A stretch of DNA of 64,000 nucleotides from Pelomonas paludis (lineage in GTDB: Bacteria; Pseudomonadota; Gammaproteobacteria; Burkholderiales; Burkholderiaceae_C). The position numbers and the translations under genes were made by a program. Under the pieces are notes generated by a model. It had not been told where the DNA came from. It worked only from the letters and a program-made list of their open reading frames with translations, and searched no databases. The stretch's first letter is position 1, and the number at the start of each line of letters is the position of its first letter. This document shows positions 16,142 through 23,394 of the stretch, piece by piece. The stretch covers positions 744,001 through 808,000 of the forward strand of contig NZ_JBDPZD010000002.1 in the NCBI RefSeq assembly GCF_039872745.1, in the 5' to 3' direction.

Positions 16142-17284
16142 ATGCAACGACGTCAGATCGTCCAGGGCTCACTCGCGCTGGCACTCACCGGCTGCGGAGG
16201 GGGCGGAAGCTCGGCGCCAAGCCCCTCGCCAGCGCCGGCACCCGCTCCAGCGCCTGCCCCGGCACCAGCACCGACGACCCCCACGGTCATCCCGGCGCTG
16301 AAGGACCTGACCGACTTCCCGATCGGCATGGAAGTGGCGGCTGCCGACGAGGAGCGCAGCATCTTCAAGCTGGCTGCGCAGCTGCCCACGATCAACAAGC
16401 ACTTCAACAGCCTCGTGGCCGGCGTGATCATGAAGATGAGCTACCTCCATCCGGAGGAGAAGCGCTTCTTCTACACCGACGCCGACGCGCTGACCGCCTA
16501 TGCGCGGGACCACGGCATGCACATGCATGGCCACACCTTGATCTGGCACTGGGACACGCAAGTGCCCGCCTGGATGGTGAACTACACCGGCGACTGGAAG
16601 GCCATGATGGACGACCACGTCACCCAGATCTGCCAGCACTTTGCGGGCAGCGTGCAAAGCTGGGACGTGGTGAACGAGGCCTTGGACGAAAGCACGTCGC
16701 ACGGATGGCGAGAAACGATCTTCTACAAGAAGCTCGGCAAGGCCTATGTCGAGAACGCCTTCCGCGCCGCGCGCGCGGCCGACCCCAAGGCCGAGCTGTA
16801 CTACAACGAATACAACATGGAGGCGTCGGACGCCAAGCTGAAGTTCATGCTGGCCATGATCGACGACTTCCAGGCGCGGGGCGTGCCGCTGGACGGCATC
16901 GGTTTCCAGATGCACACCAACATCACGACCGAGTACCCGCCCATCGAGCAGATCCAGGCCGCCTTCAAGGCGGTGGCGATGCGTGGGCTCAAGGTGCGCA
17001 TCTCGGAGCTGGACATGTACACCAACCTGTACGGCACCGACAAGACGCTGACCGACGCCGTCGCCGAGGCGCAGAAGCTGCGCTACAAGGCCATCGTCAA
17101 GGCCTACCTCGCGGCGGTGCCACCTGCGCAGCGAACCGGCATCACCTTCTGGGGCCTGGTGGACGGCGAGTCGTGGATGAACCACATTGGCAACCCCTTC
17201 AGCAACTGGCCGCTGCTGTTCAACGACGACTACACACCAAAGCCCGCGTTCTGGGGCGTGGTGGAAGCGCTGCAGGGCAAGTAG
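16142..17284 (+). CDS. GH10 endo-1,4-beta-xylanase
   Basis: 380 residues. The start MQRRQIVQG gives a twin-arginine/lipoprotein-like signal with LALALTGC. A Pro/Ala-rich linker (SPSPAPAPAPAPAPAP) follows, then a complete GH10 barrel. Catalytic residues are visible: the acid/base Glu in SWDVVNEALDE (about 177) and the nucleophile Glu in RISELDMY (about 287), with HGHTLIWHWDTQVPAW before them. It hydrolyses internal xylan bonds at the cell surface or in the periplasm. It pairs with the CE15 gene upstream. No carbohydrate-binding module is present. Confidence 0.93.
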   Translation: MQRRQIVQGSLALALTGCGGGGSSAPSPSPAPAPAPAPAPAPAPTTPTVIPALKDLTDFPIGMEVAAADEERSIFKLAAQLPTINKHFNSLVAGVIMKMSYLHPEEKRFFYTDADALTAYARDHGMHMHGHTLIWHWDTQVPAWMVNYTGDWKAMMDDHVTQICQHFAGSVQSWDVVNEALDESTSHGWRETIFYKKLGKAYVENAFRAARAADPKAELYYNEYNMEASDAKLKFMLAMIDDFQARGVPLDGIGFQMHTNITTEYPPIEQIQAAFKAVAMRGLKVRISELDMYTNLYGTDKTLTDAVAEAQKLRYKAIVKAYLAAVPPAQRTGITFWGLVDGESWMNHIGNPFSNWPLLFNDDYTPKPAFWGVVEALQGK

Positions 17285-17314
17285 CGTTCAAGACCGCCGC
17301 CGTGGCGGCATGCT

Positions 17315-17770
17315 TCAAGCGTGCGACTTCAGTTCATGCGACTTGGCAAGCACGGCGGCGAGCCGGTCGAGGTTCTGCTCGTTGGCAGGCTCGCACATGG
17401 GCTTGAGCGCGGCGGCGGTATCGCTGTCATCAAACTGCTGGGACCAGGTCACCAGCGTGCCCTTGGGGAGGGCCTCCAGATTCACGGTGAGCGTGAAGCG
17501 CGGCACCGACTCGTGGCGGATGACCAGCTCCTCGGCCGGGCGCAGGCGCAGGAAGCGGCTGGCGTTGGGATAGACCTGGCCCGTGGGCGCTTCCATGTCG
17601 AAGCGCCACTCGCCGCCCTCGCGGAAGTCGCACACGTGGAAGTGATTGCGAAAGCCGTCGGGGCCCCACCAATGCGCCAGGCATTCAGCATCGGCAAAGG
17701 CGGCGTAGACGGCCTGCGGCGCCTGGGAATAGACGCGCCGATGCACCAGGGGTTGGGGACGGGACAGCAT
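17315..17770 (-). CDS. SRPBCC (AHSA1-like) domain protein
   Basis: 151 residues from the ATG (MLSRPQPLVHRRVYSQAP). A TTG 9 codons earlier is less likely. Signature: PQAVYAAFADAECLAHWWGP DGF, then EGGEWRFDMEAPTGQ and EELVIRHESVPRFTLTVNLE, ending with a helix NLDRLAAVLAKSHEL. This START-like cavity fold binds hydrophobic ligands. Many members are annotated as activator of Hsp90 ATPase homologues, without the chaperone function being shown. It is convergent with the xylanase and divergent from the Cache-type gene. Confidence 0.78.
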   Translation of the reverse strand: MLSRPQPLVHRRVYSQAPQAVYAAFADAECLAHWWGPDGFRNHFHVCDFREGGEWRFDMEAPTGQVYPNASRFLRLRPAEELVIRHESVPRFTLTVNLEALPKGTLVTWSQQFDDSDTAAALKPMCEPANEQNLDRLAAVLAKSHELKSHA

Positions 17771-18081
17771 GCCTGAAGGGCCCTTTGAATCCAGCAATTA
17801 CGTCGAAGCGATGGTAGGGCGCGGCGGGTGCCCGAGTGGTTGCCGCCGGGGCTTGCAACGCGCCGGCGAATGAAATCCTGCACGCCCGCCGGGAGCAGCC
17901 GCCGGGCGGGCAACAAACCCGACTGCCAACCGCAACGGCGCGTGAACTTCCTCACGCTGGCGTGCCCCCAGCCCTTGGCTAGACGCCCCAGTCGGCACAA
18001 GTCGACGCACCAAGATTGCACCGCGTGGGATATTGAAGTTTCAGAGTGGTTACATCCCTTGTCCGTACTGAGGAGACCGAA
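17771..18081. other. Intergenic region, no gene seen
   Basis: This 311-bp divergent spacer lies between the SRPBCC gene and the broken Cache-type gene. I see no convincing coding frame. An AGGAG ribosome-binding site at 18071-18075 precedes the ATG at 18082, and the rest is presumably promoter. Confidence 0.5.
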
Positions 18082-18538
18082 ATGAATGCTCGCTTTTTGC
18101 CCGCGTCCTGGCCTTGTTGCTGACCGCCTTCATGGTGGCGTCGAGTTGGGCCAGTGGCGCCAGCCGCGCTGAAGCTCGGCTCAAGTCAACGCGGCGATCA
18201 ACCATGCCAAAAAGGTGGGCGTGGAGCAGGCCACCAAGGACTTCAATACCGGCCCCGACTGGAAGGTCAAGGGCATGAACGTGATCCTGAACGACATGAA
18301 AGGCCTGGTGCTGGCCTCGTCGCTGAACGAGCGTTTGATCGGCAAGAACACGCTCGAAATCAAGGACCCGAACGGCAAGGAGTTCGTCAAGGAAATGGTG
18401 GCCACCGCGACCAAGGGCGAAGGCTGGGTGGACTACCAGTTCATCAACCCCGAGACCAAGAAGCTGGAAGAACGCTCGATGTTCGTCAAGCGATTGCCCG
18501 GGTCCGACCTGTTCGTTGGCGTGGCCATCACGAAGTAA
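18082..18538 (+). pseudogene. Exported single-Cache-type sensor protein, interrupted by two frameshifts
   Basis: A good ribosome-binding site (AGGAG) and ATG at 18082 open MNARFLP. One base then appears to be missing near 18102. Inserting it restores RVLALLLTAFMVASSWASGA, a signal peptide. A second missing base near 18175 joins this to the open C-terminal frame (AINHAKKVGVEQATKDFN, LNERLIGKNTLEIKDPNGKE, GEGWVDYQFINPETKKLEER). The C-terminal part resembles the single Cache domain found in small periplasmic sensors. It lies 73 bp before a chemoreceptor gene. Either it is a recent pseudogene or both indels are sequencing errors. Confidence 0.7.
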
Positions 18539-18611
18539 GACTGATGTGGCGACGCCGAGGGCCGTGACTGGCCCTCGGCGCACCAACAGCTTGCGCACGA
18601 GGTAGATTTTC

Positions 18612-20156
18612 ATGCTCCTTCAATACCGGATTGGCACACGCTTGGGCATCGGCTTTGGTGCCGTGCTGGCAGCGGCCGTGGCGGCGTTTGCGGCTGCCAC
18701 TTTCATCGGTCTGCAAGGCCAAGCAGCCACGCATGACAGCGCCGAAGAGTCAGCTCAACGGATCAATCTGGTATCGGCGATGCGCGAGGCCGAACTGGTG
18801 ATGGTGTCCTCCATCCGCAGCGCCGGCTTGCAAACGGATGGCGCTGCGATCAACGCCGATGTGGCGGCGTATCGCGCCGCCGGCAAGGCCATCCAAAGCA
18901 GCGAAAACGAATTCAGTGCTCTGCCACTGTCAGACGCTGAGCGTGCCACGCTGGCCAACATCACACAGCTGCGCAAAGATGCGGCGCCGCTGGTGGAAGA
19001 CGCCATCAAGTTCACGATGGCCATGGCTGGAGATCAGGCCGCCAAGCTGCTGAACGAACAGTTCAGCGCGGTGGAAAAGCGCTGGGCAGCAGAGCTCAGC
19101 AAGCTTGCTGACTTGCAGCGCGAACGCGCCGCCCACGCGCGTGAAGCGATTGCCCGTGCCAACCGCCAGCGCCTGCTGGCTCTGGGCGCCTTGCTGTTGC
19201 TCGTCGTGCTGGGCGGCGGCGCCTTTGCGGCCGCCATGACGCGTTCGGTCACCCGCCCACTGCGCAAGGCGGTGGAAGTGGCGCAGTCCGTGGCCGAGGG
19301 CGACCTGGACATCCACATTACCGCGAAGGGCGACGACGAGGCGGCCGAACTGCTGCGCGCCCTGCAGAGCATGACAGGGCAGTTGGCGTCGATGGTGGCG
19401 TCGGTGCGCGAGTCGGCACTGTCCATTGACGTGGCCTCGCAGGAAATCAGCCAGGGCAATATGGACCTGTCGAACCGCACCGAGGCGCAAGCGGCGTCGG
19501 TGCAGTCCACCTCGTCCACCCTGCAGAACCTGACCAGCATGGTCAGCGAGACGGCGAGCAATGCGCACACCGCGCACAAGCTCACTGACGAGACCGCCGA
19601 CGTGGCACGCGGCGGCAGCACGGCGATGAGCAGCGTGCTGCAGACCATGTCACGCATCAGCGAGTCCTCGCGCCGCATCTCCGAGATCATCGGCGTGATC
19701 GATGGCATCGCCTTCCAGACCAACATCCTGGCGCTGAACGCTGCGGTCGAGGCCGCGCGGGCCGGCGAGCAAGGCCGTGGCTTTGCCGTGGTGGCCTCCG
19801 AGGTGCGCGCTTTGGCGCAGCGCGTGACCACGGCGGCGGCTGAGGTGCGCACGCTGATCGCGGAGTCCGCCGAACGGGTGGACGACGGCCTGCGTCAGGC
19901 CGACGGCATGAACAGCACCATGGGCAAGCTGCTGGACAGCGTGGACCGCGTGCGCGTGCTGGTGGCCGAGATCACCAGCGCCGCTTCGCTGCAGCGCGAG
20001 GGCATCGTCAAGGTCAATGAATCGGTGCGCACCATCGACACCACCACCTCGCAAAACGCTGCGCTGGTGGAAGAAGTGGCCGCCGCCGCCCAAAGCCTGA
20101 GCGGCCAGACCACACGCCTGCGCGACCTGGTGCAGCGCTTCCGCACGGCGGGCTGA
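18612..20156 (+). CDS. Methyl-accepting chemotaxis protein
   Basis: 514 residues. TM1 lies at about 10-32 (FGAVLAAAVAAFAAATFIGL), followed by a periplasmic four-helix sensor region of about 150 residues and TM2 (LLALGALLLLVVLGGGAFAA). A HAMP linker follows. The cytoplasmic signalling hairpin contains the near-invariant tip GVIDGIAFQTNILALNAAVE, then AARAGEQGRGFAVVASEVRA. It signals to CheA/CheW. No C-terminal NWETF-type methyltransferase tether is present. The broken Cache-type exported gene immediately upstream may have supplied a ligand-binding partner. Confidence 0.92.
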   Translation: MLLQYRIGTRLGIGFGAVLAAAVAAFAAATFIGLQGQAATHDSAEESAQRINLVSAMREAELVMVSSIRSAGLQTDGAAINADVAAYRAAGKAIQSSENEFSALPLSDAERATLANITQLRKDAAPLVEDAIKFTMAMAGDQAAKLLNEQFSAVEKRWAAELSKLADLQRERAAHAREAIARANRQRLLALGALLLLVVLGGGAFAAAMTRSVTRPLRKAVEVAQSVAEGDLDIHITAKGDDEAAELLRALQSMTGQLASMVASVRESALSIDVASQEISQGNMDLSNRTEAQAASVQSTSSTLQNLTSMVSETASNAHTAHKLTDETADVARGGSTAMSSVLQTMSRISESSRRISEIIGVIDGIAFQTNILALNAAVEAARAGEQGRGFAVVASEVRALAQRVTTAAAEVRTLIAESAERVDDGLRQADGMNSTMGKLLDSVDRVRVLVAEITSAASLQREGIVKVNESVRTIDTTTSQNAALVEEVAAAAQSLSGQTTRLRDLVQRFRTAG

Positions 20157-20200
20157 GCGCGGGCCGCATCGCGCGGCGCGCCATGCATGGCATCGCTGCC

Positions 20201-20215
20201 GTCTGCTCAGCAGAC
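20201..20215. terminator. Perfect 7-bp palindrome between convergent genes
   Basis: GTCTGCTCAGCAGAC pairs with itself around one central base. It lies in the 73-bp spacer between the convergent chemoreceptor and ribonucleotide reductase genes. There is no T-tract, so termination is only suggested. Confidence 0.25.
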
Positions 20216-20229
20216 GCCGAGCCGCGCTT

Positions 20230-23142
20230 TCAGCCGCACTGCCCCACGTAACCGCAGGCGGTGCAGAAGTCGCAGCCGTCCTTGTGGATCATGGTGGCGT
20301 TGCCACATTCTGGGCAGGGCTTGCCGGCTTGCACCTGCAGCGCGCCGCCCTCGGGCACGAGCTTGGGCGCCGCCGGTGACTGCAGCAGCCCCATGTCGGC
20401 CAGCGGCATGCCCGCTTCATCGAGGATGCCGAGCATGGCGTAGCGGTGGATGATGAGCCGCGCCACATAGGCCACGGTGGACGGCCAGACTTGCTGGCGG
20501 CGCTCGCCGCTCAAGCTGGGCACGGGCGCCATGAAGTGGCCGAGCGGCTCACCGACGTTGAGCAGCTTGCGCAGCTTCATGCCGATCCAGGCCGGGTCGA
20601 GCACGCGCATGTCGAGGCTGAGCAATCTGGCCATGCCGTCCAGGGCCTTGGGGTAGTTGCCCGAGAAGCCCATCGCGCAGGGCCGGGTGACGCTGCCGCC
20701 CGAACCTTCCAATCCGGGGGTGGGCAGCACGACTTCCTTGAGCGTCAAGGTGAACTGCTCATTGGTGGCGGGGTTGTCCACGTCCACGGCCCAGGCCAGG
20801 GTGCCGGAGATGCCGGTGCGCGGCTCGGCGCGGCTGAACATGGCGTCCACCACCGGTGTGGGGCCGCCCTCCTGCAGCGCGCCAAGCTGCTCGCAACGCC
20901 AGCGGATGACGGCGGCCGTGGCGGCCACAACGCCGGGGAAGAGGCGCGTGTCACCGCTGGGCGGCATGGGCATCTCGAAAGCGCGCTCCTCCTGCACGGT
21001 GGCGAGAGCGTCGAGCTTGAGGCGCAGCCAGGCAGCGTCGTTGGTGCGCAGGTCCATGGAAAGGGTCTTGGCCAGTGCCGCCAGGCCACGCGGCTGCTCG
21101 GCGCCGTTGATCCAGACCTCGAAGGGCAGGTTGCGACCAAAGAGGCCGGCTTCGGGGCCGTCGAGGGGCAACTCGCCCACGAAGAGCGCAAAGTCGCCAT
21201 GGGGGTGGCGGATCATGTAGCTCCAGGCCGGGTTGCCGCCAGGCATGTCGGGCCGGCTGGGCCAGCGCAGCGAGGCAACCACAGTCTGCGGCAGGCGCTC
21301 CACTTTAAGGCGCTGGTTGGCACCATCAAGCAGCGGCCGCAAGGGCTCCGGCTGTTTGACCTCGGGCGTGACGGAGAGCACCGAGCCCAGCACGCTATTG
21401 GGCCGGTAGGTGGCCAGGCCCTTGAGCTTGGAGCGCCAGGCCTGGGTGTAAAGGTCCTGGAAGTCCTCGTAGGGGTAGTCGGCCGGGACGTTGACGGTCT
21501 TGCTGATCGAGGTGTCGATGAACGGCGCGACGGCGGCGACCATGGCGGCGTGGTCGGCCGCCGAGAGCTCGAGCGCGGTGACGAAGGCGCTGGACAGCGG
21601 TGCGTCGGCGCCGAACAGATGCCGGTAAAGCCGCCAGGCGTGGTCCTCGACCGCGTACTCCTTGAAGCCGCCGCCCTCGGCCTGGCCGAGCCGCTTCTTG
21701 CGCGTGTAGCTCCAGGAGAAGGCAGGCTCGATGCCGTTGGAGGCGTTGTCGGCAAACGCGAGGCTGATGGTGCCGGTGGGGGCGATGGACAGCAGGTGCG
21801 AATTGCGCAGGCCCTGGGCGCGGATCTTGTCCTTGAGCGATTGGGGCAGGCGCGAGGCGAAGCTGCCGCCGGACAGATACAGATCGGCGTTGAAAAGCGG
21901 GAAGCTGCCGCGCTCCTTGGCCAGGTCGCTGGAGGCGCTGTAGGCCGCGTCGCGCATCACCTCGCTGATGCGGCTGGCCATGGCGCGGGCTTCGGGAGAG
22001 TCGTAGCGCAGGTTGAGCATGACGAGCGCATCGCCCAGGCCCGTGAACCCGAGGCCCACGCGGCGCTTGTTGGCGGCCTCGCGCGCTTGGGCCGGCAGCG
22101 GCCAGGGGGTGACGTCAAGCACGTTGTCCAGCATGCGCGTGGCCACGGCCACGACCTCAGCAAAGCCGGCTTCGTCAAACTGCGGCGCCGGGCTGAAGGG
22201 CTCGCGCACAAAGCGCGTCAGGTCGATGGAGCCCAGGCAGCAGCAGCCATAGGGCGGCAGCGGTTGCTCGGCGCAGGGGTTGGTGGCCGAGATGGTCTCG
22301 CAGTAGTGGAGGTTGTTGTCGGCGTTGATGCGGTCCAGGAAGAGCACGCCAGGCTCGGCGTGGTCGTAGGTGGACCGCATGATCTGGTCCCACAGGTTGC
22401 GGGCCTGCACGCGGCGGTAGACCCATTGCCCATCGCCCCGCTGGTAGGCGCCAGCCTCGATCTGCCCGGGGCTGGGCGTGGCACGGTGGACGAGGTCCAC
22501 GGCCGTGTCGTCGACCACCGCCTGCATGAAGGCGTCCGTCACGCCGACGGAGATGTTGAAGTTGCGCAGGTCGCCTTCGTCCTTGGCGTGGATGAAGGCC
22601 TCGATGTCGGGGTGGTCGATGCGCAGCACGCCCATCTGCGCGCCGCGCCGGCTGCCGGCGCTCTCGACGGTCTCGCAACTGCGGTCAAACACCCGCATAT
22701 AGCTGACCGGCCCCGAGGCATGGCTGCGCGTGGCGGCCACCCAGGCGCCGGCGGGCCGGATGCGGGAGAAGTCATAGCCCACGCCGCCACCCCGGCGCAT
22801 GGTCTCGGCGGCTTCGGTCAGCGCCGTGTAGATGCCAGGCACACCGTCCTCGGCAGTGGCGATGGAATCGCCCACCGGCTGGACGAAACAGTTGATGAGC
22901 GTGGCGGAGAGGTCGGTGCCTGCCGCAGACATGATGCGGCCAGCGGGCACAAAGCCGCGCTCCAGCGCCTCCTGGAAGGCCGCTGCCCAGCGGGTGCGCT
23001 CGGCCGGCTTCTCGGCCTCGGCCAGCGCGCGCGCCACGCGGCGTCGCAGTTCGTCGGCGGACCGCTCGCCGTCTTTGGCGTATTTCTCGATCAGCACTTC
23101 ATGGCTGATGTCTTGGAGGGGGAGGTCGGCAACGGTGCTCAT
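20230..23142 (-). CDS. nrdJ: Adenosylcobalamin-dependent (class II) ribonucleoside-diphosphate reductase
   Basis: 970 residues from MSTVADLPLQDISHEVL. The open frame continues upstream only as a shadow of the TPR gene. Class II features: ATLINCFVQP near the N terminus, RRGGGVGYDFSRIRPAGAW, the active-site ATNPCAEQPLPPYGCCCLGS, and a C-terminal two-CxxC zinc ribbon (KPCPECGNATMIHKDGCDFC) that can re-reduce the active site. It converts ribonucleotides to deoxyribonucleotides using vitamin B12. No separate small subunit is expected. It is divergent from the PrsT-like gene across a 252-bp spacer. Confidence 0.9.
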   Translation of the reverse strand: MSTVADLPLQDISHEVLIEKYAKDGERSADELRRRVARALAEAEKPAERTRWAAAFQEALERGFVPAGRIMSAAGTDLSATLINCFVQPVGDSIATAEDGVPGIYTALTEAAETMRRGGGVGYDFSRIRPAGAWVAATRSHASGPVSYMRVFDRSCETVESAGSRRGAQMGVLRIDHPDIEAFIHAKDEGDLRNFNISVGVTDAFMQAVVDDTAVDLVHRATPSPGQIEAGAYQRGDGQWVYRRVQARNLWDQIMRSTYDHAEPGVLFLDRINADNNLHYCETISATNPCAEQPLPPYGCCCLGSIDLTRFVREPFSPAPQFDEAGFAEVVAVATRMLDNVLDVTPWPLPAQAREAANKRRVGLGFTGLGDALVMLNLRYDSPEARAMASRISEVMRDAAYSASSDLAKERGSFPLFNADLYLSGGSFASRLPQSLKDKIRAQGLRNSHLLSIAPTGTISLAFADNASNGIEPAFSWSYTRKKRLGQAEGGGFKEYAVEDHAWRLYRHLFGADAPLSSAFVTALELSAADHAAMVAAVAPFIDTSISKTVNVPADYPYEDFQDLYTQAWRSKLKGLATYRPNSVLGSVLSVTPEVKQPEPLRPLLDGANQRLKVERLPQTVVASLRWPSRPDMPGGNPAWSYMIRHPHGDFALFVGELPLDGPEAGLFGRNLPFEVWINGAEQPRGLAALAKTLSMDLRTNDAAWLRLKLDALATVQEERAFEMPMPPSGDTRLFPGVVAATAAVIRWRCEQLGALQEGGPTPVVDAMFSRAEPRTGISGTLAWAVDVDNPATNEQFTLTLKEVVLPTPGLEGSGGSVTRPCAMGFSGNYPKALDGMARLLSLDMRVLDPAWIGMKLRKLLNVGEPLGHFMAPVPSLSGERRQQVWPSTVAYVARLIIHRYAMLGILDEAGMPLADMGLLQSPAAPKLVPEGGALQVQAGKPCPECGNATMIHKDGCDFCTACGYVGQCG

Positions 23143-23394
23143 GGCGGGGCGGCGTGAGGTCTGGGAACGATCAATGGGGCATTGAGTGTGCGCCCGAAAT
23201 AGCTGTATGTCCATACAGATCACATCGTTGATCTGGGTCATTGACGGGGCCTCGCCACCCGATCGCCCCTGGCCGAACTGACAGTGCGCTGTCCCTGTCC
23301 TGAGCGACATGCCAAGCACTGCGCAGGAAGCCCGAGATTGCGCGAGCCCGGCGCATTCACTGGGCCACAATCGCCGCGAATTTCCGGAGCCCCC

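Noticed and set aside
20446..23157. 903-residue plus-strand frame opposite nrdJ
   Set aside because: It is His/Arg/Gly-rich with no recognisable domain. It is the mirror of the strongly coding reductase gene.
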